A DNA stretch of 13,255 nt from JAXHMM01 sp964528445 (GTDB lineage: Bacteria; Bacteroidota; Rhodothermia; Balneolales; Balneolaceae), in assembly GCA_964528445.1 (NCBI GenBank), contig CAZGSL010000047.1, positions 1-13,255 of the forward strand, given 5' to 3'. Both the position numbers and the translations under genes were made by a program. The first letter of the stretch is position 1, and every line of letters begins with the position of its first letter. Of the stretch, positions 1 through 6,074 are shown in pieces. Under the pieces are notes generated by a model that did not search any database, was not told where the DNA came from, and worked only from the letters and a program-made list of their open reading frames with translations.

Positions 1-22
1 TACATCCCATCACCATCCCGAC

Positions 23-60
23 AGAGGGCCGTAACTGATACTTACGGTCCTCTTTATTTT
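23..60 (+). terminator. Rho-independent terminator of a gene left of the window
   Basis: A 12-bp stem (23-34 with 42-53, one G-T wobble) and a 7-nt loop are followed by TTTATTTT, the usual U-rich tail on the + strand. Read on the - strand the stem is not followed by T residues, so it ends a + strand transcript from outside the window. It lies in the short gap after the apaG stop codon, so it separates convergent units. Confidence 0.8.
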
Positions 61-61
61 G

Positions 62-454
62 TCAGTTCAACAGATGGGAGACCAGTCGAAAGCGAGGAAT
101 GCGCGCCTTGAAGGAAGTCCCGTCCTCTCTTTCCATTTCGTAATAGCCGCTCATGCCACCCTTGAATGATTTGAGTACACAAAAACTGTTGTAGGAGTGT
201 CTCTCGCCGGCGGTGATGAGTGGCTGCTTTCCAATGACTCCCGCGCCGTCCACCATGTACTCCTCGCCGATTGAATCGGTGATTTCCCAATGCCGGTTCA
301 AAAGGCGGACCGTTTCCTCGCCCATATTGACAATGGTTACAAAGTAGGCGAAAACATGCTTGCGGGCCAGGGGACTCGATTCATCCTGCAGATAGATCGG
401 CTTGACCTCCACGCTGATATCGTTGGAGATTTCGGTATAGGTCTGTTGATACAT
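62..454 (-). CDS. apaG: ApaG family protein
   Basis: The 130-residue product matches ApaG along its whole length (E. coli ApaG is 125 aa). Recognisable blocks are SSPLARKHVFAYFVTIVN, the GAGVIGKQPLI loop, an aromatic/Gly stretch GGMSGYYEME and the C-terminal IPRFRL. ApaG is a small cytosolic Ig-like beta-sandwich protein (also called DUF525), genetically linked to Co2+/Mg2+ phenotypes and Ap4A metabolism in enterics; its biochemical role is unsettled. The frame stays open upstream to a GTG at 484 (10 more residues). I prefer the ATG at 452-454 because it gives the family's normal N-terminus; no clear ribosome binding site marks either start. The gene is a single unit, divergent from the S15 hydrolase, and ends against the terminator at 23-60. 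Confidence 0.9.
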   Translation of the reverse strand: MYQQTYTEISNDISVEVKPIYLQDESSPLARKHVFAYFVTIVNMGEETVRLLNRHWEITDSIGEEYMVDGAGVIGKQPLITAGERHSYNSFCVLKSFKGGMSGYYEMEREDGTSFKARIPRFRLVSHLLN

Positions 455-567
455 CACGGCTGATAGATAACGTTTTTCAGCCACTAAGTAAATACAATGC
501 TTCTACCGACTACGGCTATTCCGGCAGAGGCTCTTTCAGATAAGGTGGGAGAACGGACCCCGTGCAT

Positions 568-591
568 GCCCGGCCTTTCAATTTTCCGGGC
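568..591. repeat. Inverted repeat in the apaG/S15 hydrolase intergenic region
   Basis: GCCCGG (568-573) and CCGGGC (586-591) form a perfect 6-bp inverted repeat with a 12-nt AT-rich centre, 44 bp before the hydrolase start. The + strand copy is followed by A residues rather than T, so it does not look like a terminator. It could be an operator or a leader hairpin. The rest of this 180-bp divergent region shows no promoter I can defend. Confidence 0.35.
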
Positions 592-634
592 AAAAAGTCA
601 TATTACCCGGCAATTAAAATTCTGAAAATCTCTC

Positions 635-2509
635 ATGGTACAATCGAAAAACGTTCTTTTCTGCCGGTGCGCCTCGCTACTTCTGCTGATCGCAATCCTC
701 GCGGCAACACCGGTCCTGACGCATGGCCAGGAGGCGGACAGCTTGACCGTCCCCCTCATAGAAAACGGAAGGGCCCAGGTGATTCCCGCCTTCGACAATC
801 CCGAAGAATGGATTCACCACGATCTCTGGGTGGAGACCGAATTCGACACCGACGGAGACGGCGAGCGAGACCGGGTGCACGTGGACGTCACCCGGCCAGC
901 CCAGACCGAATCGGGCAATCTTCAACTGCCGGTAATCTACGAAACCAGTCCCTACTACTCGGGCGTAGCCGGGCTGGTGGACAGCATTTTCTGGGACGTG
1001 CGCCACGAAATCGGCGAACAGCCTCCCGAACGGTCCCATCCCGCTCCCATTAAGCACCGGAGCAACCAGGAAAATATATCCGACTCGCACGAAGAGACCT
1101 GGGTGCCTCGCGGATTCGTGGTGGTCCACTCCTCCTCTCCCGGAACAGGCCGTTCGGAGGGATCCCCTACCGTCGGCGGGGAGAACGAATCGCTCGCGCC
1201 CAAGGCGGTGATAGACTGGCTCAACGGACGTGCCCGGGGTTACGCCACACGCGAAGGCGACGAAGAAGTAGAGGCCTTCTGGTCGTCCGGCAAGGTAGGC
1301 ATGACCGGCACCTCCTACAACGGAACCCTGCCGCTGGCGGCCGCCACCACCGGCGTGGAGGGACTGGAGGTGATCATTCCCGTGGCGCCGAACACCTCCT
1401 ATTACCACTACTACCGTTCCAACGGGCTGATTCGCCATCCGGGAGGATACCTGGGCGAGGATATTGACGTGCTCTACGACTTTATCCACAGCGGATTTCC
1501 CGAATCGCGCGCTTACGCCGACTCGGTCTACCGGGATTCCGTCATGGCCCGGAACATGGACCGCATCACGGGAGACTACAACGAGTTCTGGGCGGGACGC
1601 GACTATCTGAACAAGATGGAAAACATGCAGGCGGCCATGCTGATGTCCCACGGCTTCAACGACTGGAACGTGATGCCCCTGCACAGCTATCGCATCTACC
1701 GGAAGGCCCGTGAGATGGGTCTTCCCGCGCAGATCTACTACCATCAGGGCGGGCACGGGGGACCGCCGCCTATCTCTATGATGAACAAGTGGTTTACCCG
1801 TTACCTCTTCGACGTGGAAAACGGGGTGGAGGGCGAAAGCTACAACGCGCATATCGTCCGCGAGGAGAGCGAGAGAGACGATCCTACCGCCTACGCGGAC
1901 TACCCGAATCCAGGAGCCTCACCGGTGACCCTTTACCTGACAAGCGGGGCGCCCCGGCAGGGAGGACTCACCATGGAGTCAGTCCCGAATCAGGGTACGG
2001 AGACGCTGGTCGATAATTTCTCCTTTTCCGGGGAGGCTCTGGCCAGGGCAGAGTGGACCGAACACCGACTGATTTATCTCTCACCCCGGCTGGAGGACTC
2101 CGTACATATCTCGGGGATCCCTTCTCTTACCATCCGGATGGCCAGCGACAGACCGGCCGTCAATCTCTCGGTCTGGCTGGTATCGCTTCCCTGGCAGGAG
2201 AGCCGGAACACGCAGATCACCGACAACATCATTACCCGGGGCTGGGCCGATCCCCAGAACCGGGGGTCCCTCAGGGATAGCGAGCCCCTGGAACCGGGAC
2301 AGTTCTACGATTTCCGTTTCGACCTGCAGCCCGACGACCAGGTGATTCCCGCCGGCCAGCGTATCGCGCTTTTAATATTCTCATCGGACAGGGATTTTAC
2401 GCTCTGGCCGGATCCGGGTACCCGCCTTACGGTGGACCTGGACGGAACTTCCCTCACCCTGCCTGTTGTGGGAGGCGATGAGGGCATTTCAGGCTGGCAA
2501 AAACAGTGA
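635..2509 (+). CDS. Secreted S15-family peptidase (Xaa-Pro dipeptidyl-peptidase-like hydrolase)
   Basis: The 624-aa product has an N-terminal signal peptide (hydrophobic core about residues 12-28, likely cleavage near the HGQ at 30-32), so it is exported to the periplasm or beyond. The mature part is an alpha/beta-hydrolase of the CocE/PepX (S15) type. The nucleophile elbow GTSYNG places Ser227; HGFNDWNV places the acid at Asp343; HQGGHGG places the base, most likely His374 (His370 is the alternative). The C-terminal about 200 residues are the jelly-roll PepX_C domain. Family members remove X-Pro dipeptides from peptide N-termini or hydrolyse amino-acid esters and acyl groups; sequence alone does not fix the substrate, though the overall pattern is closest to bacterial proteins annotated as X-Pro dipeptidyl-peptidase. 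The ATG at 635 is chosen because it yields the signal peptide directly. It stands alone on the + strand, upstream of tRNA-Asp. Confidence 0.85.
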   Translation: MVQSKNVLFCRCASLLLLIAILAATPVLTHGQEADSLTVPLIENGRAQVIPAFDNPEEWIHHDLWVETEFDTDGDGERDRVHVDVTRPAQTESGNLQLPVIYETSPYYSGVAGLVDSIFWDVRHEIGEQPPERSHPAPIKHRSNQENISDSHEETWVPRGFVVVHSSSPGTGRSEGSPTVGGENESLAPKAVIDWLNGRARGYATREGDEEVEAFWSSGKVGMTGTSYNGTLPLAAATTGVEGLEVIIPVAPNTSYYHYYRSNGLIRHPGGYLGEDIDVLYDFIHSGFPESRAYADSVYRDSVMARNMDRITGDYNEFWAGRDYLNKMENMQAAMLMSHGFNDWNVMPLHSYRIYRKAREMGLPAQIYYHQGGHGGPPPISMMNKWFTRYLFDVENGVEGESYNAHIVREESERDDPTAYADYPNPGASPVTLYLTSGAPRQGGLTMESVPNQGTETLVDNFSFSGEALARAEWTEHRLIYLSPRLEDSVHISGIPSLTIRMASDRPAVNLSVWLVSLPWQESRNTQITDNIITRGWADPQNRGSLRDSEPLEPGQFYDFRFDLQPDDQVIPAGQRIALLIFSSDRDFTLWPDPGTRLTVDLDGTSLTLPVVGGDEGISGWQKQ

Positions 2510-2550
2510 TTGGCACAATCCTGAATGATTGTAAAAAGAGGGGGTTTTAC

Positions 2551-2582
2551 TTGACATAGGCTCCGGTTCAGCCGTATATTTG
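2551..2582 (+). promoter_or_regulatory. Promoter of tRNA-Asp
   Basis: A perfect -35 hexamer TTGACA (2551-2556) is followed after 18 bp by TATATT (2575-2580). The -10 region extended to 2582 reads TATATTTG, which also fits the Bacteroidota -7 motif TAnnTTTG. Initiation would fall near 2587, giving a leader of about 38 nt before the mature tRNA. Confidence 0.75.
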
Positions 2583-2625
2583 GGGCCCTGTCGCAGGAAG
2601 TGGCAGGATTTTTTATGCACGATCC

Positions 2626-2699
2626 GGTCCGGTAGTTCAGTTGGTTAGAACGCCTGCCTGTCACGCAGGAGGTCGCGAGTTCGAATCTCGTCCGGATCG
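2626..2699 (+). tRNA. tRNA-Asp (anticodon GTC)
   Basis: The 74-nt cloverleaf aligns with E. coli tRNA-Asp. The acceptor GGTCCGG (2626-2632) pairs with CCGGATC (2692-2698), including one G-T wobble. The D arm contains AGTTGGTTA, the anticodon loop CTGTCAC carries GTC between CCTGC and GCAGG, and the T loop is TTCGAAT. The discriminator base is G73, as expected for Asp. CCA is not encoded and must be added by CCA transferase. The gene has its own strong promoter and terminator and is monocistronic. Confidence 0.97.
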
Positions 2700-2709
2700 C
2701 TTCTCCCCC

Positions 2710-2757
2710 AAGCCCTCGGTTGGCATTTGATTGCCGGCCGGGGGCTTTCCCTTTTAT
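2710..2757 (+). terminator. Rho-independent terminator of tRNA-Asp
   Basis: A long 16-bp stem (2710-2725 with 2732-2747, three G-T wobbles, no bulge) and a 6-nt loop are followed by TCCCTTTTAT. The stem is GC-rich and begins 10 nt after the tRNA 3' end. The - strand side lacks a T tract, so it does not obviously serve the convergent lipoprotein gene. Confidence 0.85.
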
Positions 2758-2773
2758 GGAATGTTACGCAGGG

Positions 2774-3499
2774 TTACTGCTGCTCGGCTACGTCAACCCT
2801 GATTTGCACCGCCAAGGGCGCGCCACGGAAGGTTTTGGGGGTCAAAACCAACCGGAACGTATAGGTGCCTTCCACCGTGGGGTCGAACGTATCGTTGCCG
2901 AAATCCGGGTTCCATGATCCTTGGTAAAGCACTCCATTCCCCAGACTGCCGAAGGTAAGATCCATGGGGATATCAGCACCGAAAAGTTCATCGGCAATGT
3001 CGGTTTCGAGCGTCAGGTCGTAGTCGCCCAGGGTCTTGCCCGCCAGCCGTCCTTTCGCTCCGCGCAGGTCCACATGCCAGTCGTAATTCCAGACCGCCCG
3101 CGTTCCTGAACTGAAGCCCGTGGTAGTCTCATACACTCCCACACGGTCGCCGGAAGCTTCAATGGTTCCTTCAAACCGCTTTTGCGCACGCAAGCCGATC
3201 TGCACCCCGTTGCGCTCGGCGATGGTGAACTCCCCGTTCACCTGTCCGCTGCCGCCAATGGGGTAGATCCCGCTCTCTTCATCGACTGCAATTTCGGAAT
3301 CCCATACCGACGCGTCGATTCCGACGGTGACCGGACCGAGGGATTTCGCGTTGCTGCCGACGGTCACTTTGTTTTTCCTGTTCTGCTCGCTCTCAAGAGT
3401 CTCGGCACTGTCACTGCCCGGTGAGAGGGTGGACTCGCAGGAGACGGCAAACAGTACCGATAGCGCGATTATTCCACAGAGTTGAATGGGTCTCTTCAT
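2774..3499 (-). CDS. Putative lipoprotein, unknown function
   Basis: The 241-aa product starts with a signal peptide (K2 R3, hydrophobic 5-19) ending in AVSC, a plausible lipobox with lipidated Cys21. A Ser/Glu-rich linker (22-46) follows, then a beta-rich globular part. I do not know its function. The succession NGEFTIAERNGVQIGLRAQ (89-107), a VWNYDW motif (136-141), a GDYDLTLETD stretch, SWNPDF (195-200) and FDPTVEGTYTFRLVL resembles, from memory, a set of secreted uncharacterised proteins often carrying PEP-CTERM sorting tails. Here the C-terminus has no such tail and the protein ends after the last beta-strand, so membrane anchoring would be by the lipid. ATG 3499 is the only start giving the signal peptide. 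A possible promoter lies at 3557-3585. Confidence 0.7.
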   Translation of the reverse strand: MKRPIQLCGIIALSVLFAVSCESTLSPGSDSAETLESEQNRKNKVTVGSNAKSLGPVTVGIDASVWDSEIAVDEESGIYPIGGSGQVNGEFTIAERNGVQIGLRAQKRFEGTIEASGDRVGVYETTTGFSSGTRAVWNYDWHVDLRGAKGRLAGKTLGDYDLTLETDIADELFGADIPMDLTFGSLGNGVLYQGSWNPDFGNDTFDPTVEGTYTFRLVLTPKTFRGAPLAVQIRVDVAEQQ

Positions 3500-3556
3500 A
3501 GCTGATCTCTTTTTTCTGTTGGAGGTGAGGGTTTAAATACCAAGAGGCTCTAATCC

Positions 3557-3585
3557 CATCTTACATAATATTTCCACCGCATTCA
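3557..3585 (-). promoter_or_regulatory. Possible promoter of the lipoprotein gene
   Basis: On the - strand TTGAAT (3580-3585) and TAAGAT (3557-3562) are separated by 17 bp, within an AT-rich stretch 58 bp before the start codon. The match is moderate and could be chance. If real, the lipoprotein is transcribed separately from the upstream sensor gene. Confidence 0.35.
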
Positions 3586-3614
3586 ACGCGGGGCGTCTCC
3601 GTGGGGCGAACCTC

Positions 3615-4985
3615 TTAAAGAACCATTTCCGGCTGTGAACTCGATTTCACTTCTGTTTTATCGGGAATCTCTCCCAGTTCGGTGATCTCCTCCTTCTTGT
3701 CCACCGTTACCATAATTTTAATGCCCTCCCCCCCGATGGAGGTCATCAGTTCCGCATTCAGATGGTTCAGCAGGAAGTACATCAGATCGGTAGTCAGCCC
3801 ATTCACAGGCGTCCGCAGCTCTTCCACCAGTCCCGTATCGGAAGAATTGATGCGGAACACCAGGCCCAAACCGTCCTTCTCCGGGGATTCTGTGTGGACC
3901 TTCAGCCGGGTGAACGACTCCGAATGCCGGATTGCCAGACAGCCGCATATCTCATTAAGCACAAGAGCCAGAGGCACCGCACGATCGAGCTGCAGGTGGA
4001 GGTCGTCTGTCAGGATCAACAGATCCGGTTTTGATATTTCGTAGAAATCATAGATCCACTTGATGTGTTCGTGAATAAATTCATGAAACGGTATCTCTTC
4101 CGAGAGCCCTTCCTCCAGATCCAGCTCGCGAATACTCGAAAGGGTGTTCACACGGGCCTTGGCAACTTCCATCACCAGTTCGCTGTCTCCCTGCTCCATC
4201 TCCCGGGATTGCATTTCGAAAAGCGTAAGTATGAGAGAATAGTCGTTTTTAATCTGGTTATGAAGGCGCTCGACCGTGGCTTTGTTGCCGTTCTTTACCT
4301 CGCTCAATTGCCGCTTCGCCTCCACCTGCTTGGTTATGTCGTTCAACTGGATGCAGACACCGATCACCCTTCCGTTGTCGTCGGTTATGGGATTGTAGAG
4401 TACATCCCTGTACAAGGTCTTCAACTCACCTCTTGTATATATCTGCACGGGTTCTCCCCTTCCCAGGTAGGGCTTGCCCGTTTTGTAGACCTTGTCCAGT
4501 TTTTTCGTGATGCCCTGTTTTTCCGCCTCAGGGAACACCTGGCTTATGGCCAGTCCCTCCAGCTTTTTGTAGCCCATCATTTTGAAGTAGGCGTCATTCA
4601 CAAAATCAAACACATGATTCTCTCCCGTCACCATCGCCATCGGCGCGGGACCGCGCCTCAGAATCCGAACAAGTTTTTCCCTTATCTCCTCAGCAAATCT
4701 TTTCTCATCTGTCTCATTTCTGGAATCATCTCCCTCCGCGGCCGTAATCTTTAGCATCCCGGGATCAGAAGCCTGGACTGTCTCCCGCTGGGCCAGAAGG
4801 TAGACAACCACCGCGGTGGCAAGCCCGAACAGCCAGGTATTGTAAATCCTGAAGGTATTCAAAAGCGACAGATCCCGGATGAGCAGGTTCAGAAGGGCAT
4901 TACTCACCAAAATCCACAAGCTGGCCGCCGCCAGATAGTAGAGCGTGATTTTGTTCTTATTGCGTATTGAAAGCAGCCTGTTCAT
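3615..4985 (-). CDS. Membrane PAS / HisKA_2-type histidine kinase-like protein, probably degenerate
   Basis: The 456-aa product (numbered from the ATG at 4985) has two N-terminal membrane helices (about 15-37 and 48-65), a linker, a PAS domain (about 112-222), a helical dimerisation segment of HisKA_2/HWE type (about 233-300) and a GHKL-like ATPase region (about 330-430). Typical members read a cytosolic or membrane signal through PAS and autophosphorylate in an HHRVKNN motif. Here that motif reads HNQIKND (242-248): the usual acceptor position is Asn243, with a His one residue earlier. The N-box reads NEICGC (344-349), with Cys in place of the metal-binding Asn, and the DNGxG box reads SSDTG (381-385). 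The ATPase is therefore doubtful. A TTG at 5012 would add 9 residues; the promoter at 5021-5049 makes the ATG more likely. No response regulator is adjacent. Confidence 0.75.
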   Translation of the reverse strand: MNRLLSIRNKNKITLYYLAAASLWILVSNALLNLLIRDLSLLNTFRIYNTWLFGLATAVVVYLLAQRETVQASDPGMLKITAAEGDDSRNETDEKRFAEEIREKLVRILRRGPAPMAMVTGENHVFDFVNDAYFKMMGYKKLEGLAISQVFPEAEKQGITKKLDKVYKTGKPYLGRGEPVQIYTRGELKTLYRDVLYNPITDDNGRVIGVCIQLNDITKQVEAKRQLSEVKNGNKATVERLHNQIKNDYSLILTLFEMQSREMEQGDSELVMEVAKARVNTLSSIRELDLEEGLSEEIPFHEFIHEHIKWIYDFYEISKPDLLILTDDLHLQLDRAVPLALVLNEICGCLAIRHSESFTRLKVHTESPEKDGLGLVFRINSSDTGLVEELRTPVNGLTTDLMYFLLNHLNAELMTSIGGEGIKIMVTVDKKEEITELGEIPDKTEVKSSSQPEMVL

Positions 4986-5020
4986 CCTCGTTCCGTTGGT
5001 CCCGACAATCAACTTAACAA

Positions 5021-5049
5021 AGATTAAATAATTTTAATGTTTTTAGCAA
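5021..5049 (-). promoter_or_regulatory. Promoter of the PAS/HisKA_2 gene
   Basis: On the - strand TTGCTA (5044-5049) and TAATCT (5021-5026) are spaced by exactly 17 bp, in a strongly AT-rich segment. Initiation near 5014 would give about a 29-nt leader to the ATG at 4985 and would leave the alternative TTG at 5012 essentially at the transcript end. Confidence 0.5.
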
Positions 5050-5142
5050 CCGCCGTTTCCGGCACCTGTGCGCCGATAAGATGATCTTGACCCATACCTT
5101 TTTTTGAGTCCTACCTTCATTTATAGGGAGTATCCGCAATTC

Positions 5143-5171
5143 TTGACCGGCAGTCAGGAATGGCCTATTTT
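5143..5171 (+). promoter_or_regulatory. Promoter and possible operator of the Rrf2 gene
   Basis: TTGACC (5143-5148) and TATTTT (5166-5171) are 17 bp apart. The -35 hexamer overlaps an inverted repeat TGAC-N5-GTCA (5144-5156), and a further TGAC lies at 5178-5181 inside the palindrome GACATGTC (5179-5186). Rrf2 regulators commonly bind dyads at their own promoter, so these half-sites are candidate autoregulatory operators. This is inference from position and symmetry. Confidence 0.4.
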
Positions 5172-5193
5172 TCAGACTGACATGTCTTAATTA

Positions 5194-5202
5194 TGGTATA
5201 AA
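5194..5202 (+). promoter_or_regulatory. Possible second, extended -10 promoter of the Rrf2 gene
   Basis: TGG-TATAAA is an extended -10 element without a convincing -35. It ends 7 nt before the ATG at 5210, so a transcript started here would be leaderless or nearly so. No Shine-Dalgarno sequence precedes the ATG, which is compatible with this. Confidence 0.35.
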
Positions 5203-5209
5203 TCTCATT

Positions 5210-5674
5210 ATGCTCCTTTCCAGTGCGTGTATTTACGGCCTGAGAGCCACGCTCTACCTGGCAGCGGATCCGGAGAGGGATTTCCGTTCCATCGGGGAGA
5301 TCAGCGAGCGGCTTGACATCTCTTTTCACTTTTTGACCAAGACCCTGCAGCAGCTCTCGTCCGCCGGCCTGCTCGAATCCCAAAAAGGTCCCAAAGGTGG
5401 TGTTCGGCTCACGGGCCCTGCGTCGGAGATCACCCTGATTGAAGTGGTGGCCGCTATCGACGGCAGAGATCTCTTTACGGAATGCGCGCTGGGACTGCCG
5501 GGTTGCGGCAGTGAAAAGCCCTGCCCCCTGCATGATCAATGGGCCGATACAAGAGAGAAAATCAAGGAGATGCTTGAGGAGAATACCCTGGAAGACCTGG
5601 CCAGCAAGGGGAAAAACATGAACCTTAGAATAACGGCCGACGGAGATTTTGAGTGGACGCGGCAGGCGCAATAA
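5210..5674 (+). CDS. Rrf2-family transcriptional regulator, putative Fe-S sensor
   Basis: The 154-aa product has the Rrf2 winged-helix layout: the N-terminal helix with IYGLRATLYLA, the recognition region with SIGEISERLDIS (27-38), FLTKTLQQLSSAGLLES, and the wing GPKGGVRLTGPASEITLIEVV. Three cysteines at 92, 99 and 105 (C-x6-C-x5-C) sit in the loop that holds the Fe-S cluster in IscR, NsrR and RsrR relatives, so it probably senses iron-sulfur status, NO or redox. The spacing does not by itself assign it to IscR or NsrR, and no isc/suf genes are nearby. The C-terminal tail (about 133-154) is somewhat long. ATG 5210 gives the family's usual N-terminus. It is divergent from the PAS/HisKA_2 gene and followed after 42 bp by the DUF3565 gene, its likely operon partner. 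Confidence 0.88.
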   Translation: MLLSSACIYGLRATLYLAADPERDFRSIGEISERLDISFHFLTKTLQQLSSAGLLESQKGPKGGVRLTGPASEITLIEVVAAIDGRDLFTECALGLPGCGSEKPCPLHDQWADTREKIKEMLEENTLEDLASKGKNMNLRITADGDFEWTRQAQ

Positions 5675-5716
5675 GACCGGCAGCAAAAATACATTTTAAC
5701 GCTTTACTGCCGTGCC

Positions 5717-5923
5717 ATGAAGCAGGCAATAACCGGTTTCCATAAAGACGAGGAGGGTCACTGGGTGGCCAGGCTCGAATGCGGCCACCGGCAGCATGTC
5801 AGGCACAATCCCCCCTGGACTCTTCGGCCATGGGTCACCACTCCCCTGGGACGGGCCAGCCGTATTGGTAATCACCTGGACTGCCTTAAATGCGATCGCG
5901 GGGAAGAGCCGGATACCCAATAG
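5717..5923 (+). CDS. DUF3565 family protein, probable small metal-binding protein
   Basis: The 68-aa product matches the DUF3565 pattern: MKQAITGFHKDEEGHWVARLECGHRQHVRHNPP, then RPWVTT and a C-terminal LDCLKCD. Cys22, His24, His27, His30, Cys56 and Cys59 are positioned for a Cys/His metal site, presumably zinc; this is inference from spacing. The family's biochemical role is not known to me. It is cytosolic, with no signal peptide or membrane segment. It follows the Rrf2 gene in the same direction and may be part of its regulon. No ribosome binding site is visible before ATG 5717. Confidence 0.82.
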   Translation: MKQAITGFHKDEEGHWVARLECGHRQHVRHNPPWTLRPWVTTPLGRASRIGNHLDCLKCDRGEEPDTQ

Positions 5924-5965
5924 TCTGCCGTTGGTACTTTCACCGTCAAATTCTTTATTTTTATA

Positions 5966-6021
5966 GCTTGTCGCAGGCAGAATACCCGCAATGCTCTGTG
6001 CGTTTACTACAAGCGGCAAGC
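5966..6021. repeat. Inverted repeat in the leader of mnmG
   Basis: GCTTGTCGC (5966-5974) and GCGGCAAGC (6013-6021) are complementary over 9 bp with one G-T wobble, with 38 nt between them. It could be a transcript structure closing the DUF3565 unit or a leader structure of mnmG. No T tract follows, so it is not a classical terminator. Confidence 0.3.
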
Positions 6022-6035
6022 AGCATCGCCATAAG

Positions 6036-6065
6036 TTGGCAATACATAATTTCCAGATTTATTCT
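6036..6065 (+). promoter_or_regulatory. Possible promoter of mnmG
   Basis: TTGGCA (6036-6041) is followed by TATTCT (6060-6065) after 18 bp, or TTTATT (6058-6063) after 16 bp. Initiation would fall very close to the ATG at 6075, implying a very short leader. The -10 match is weak. Confidence 0.3.
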
Positions 6066-6074
6066 CCGTAACTC

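Noticed and set aside
677..1852. A 391-codon open frame on the - strand within the S15 hydrolase gene
   Set aside because: Shadow frame of a GC-rich gene; no family resemblance and a His/Val/Gly-heavy composition.
2515..2532. Hairpin ACAATC/GATTGT after the S15 hydrolase stop as a terminator
   Set aside because: Only 6 AT-rich pairs, followed by A and G residues instead of T on the + strand.
2626..2757. tRNA-Asp 3' end as an integration site of a mobile element
   Set aside because: No integrase gene and no second copy of the tRNA 3' end is visible in the window.
3471..3480. DnaA-box-like TATTCCACA
   Set aside because: A single imperfect copy inside the lipoprotein signal-peptide coding region; there is no cluster or AT-rich unwinding element, so not evidence of oriC.
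4065..4754. A 229-codon + strand open frame opposite the PAS/HisKA_2 gene
   Set aside because: It overlaps conserved PAS coding sequence on the other strand and shows no domain.
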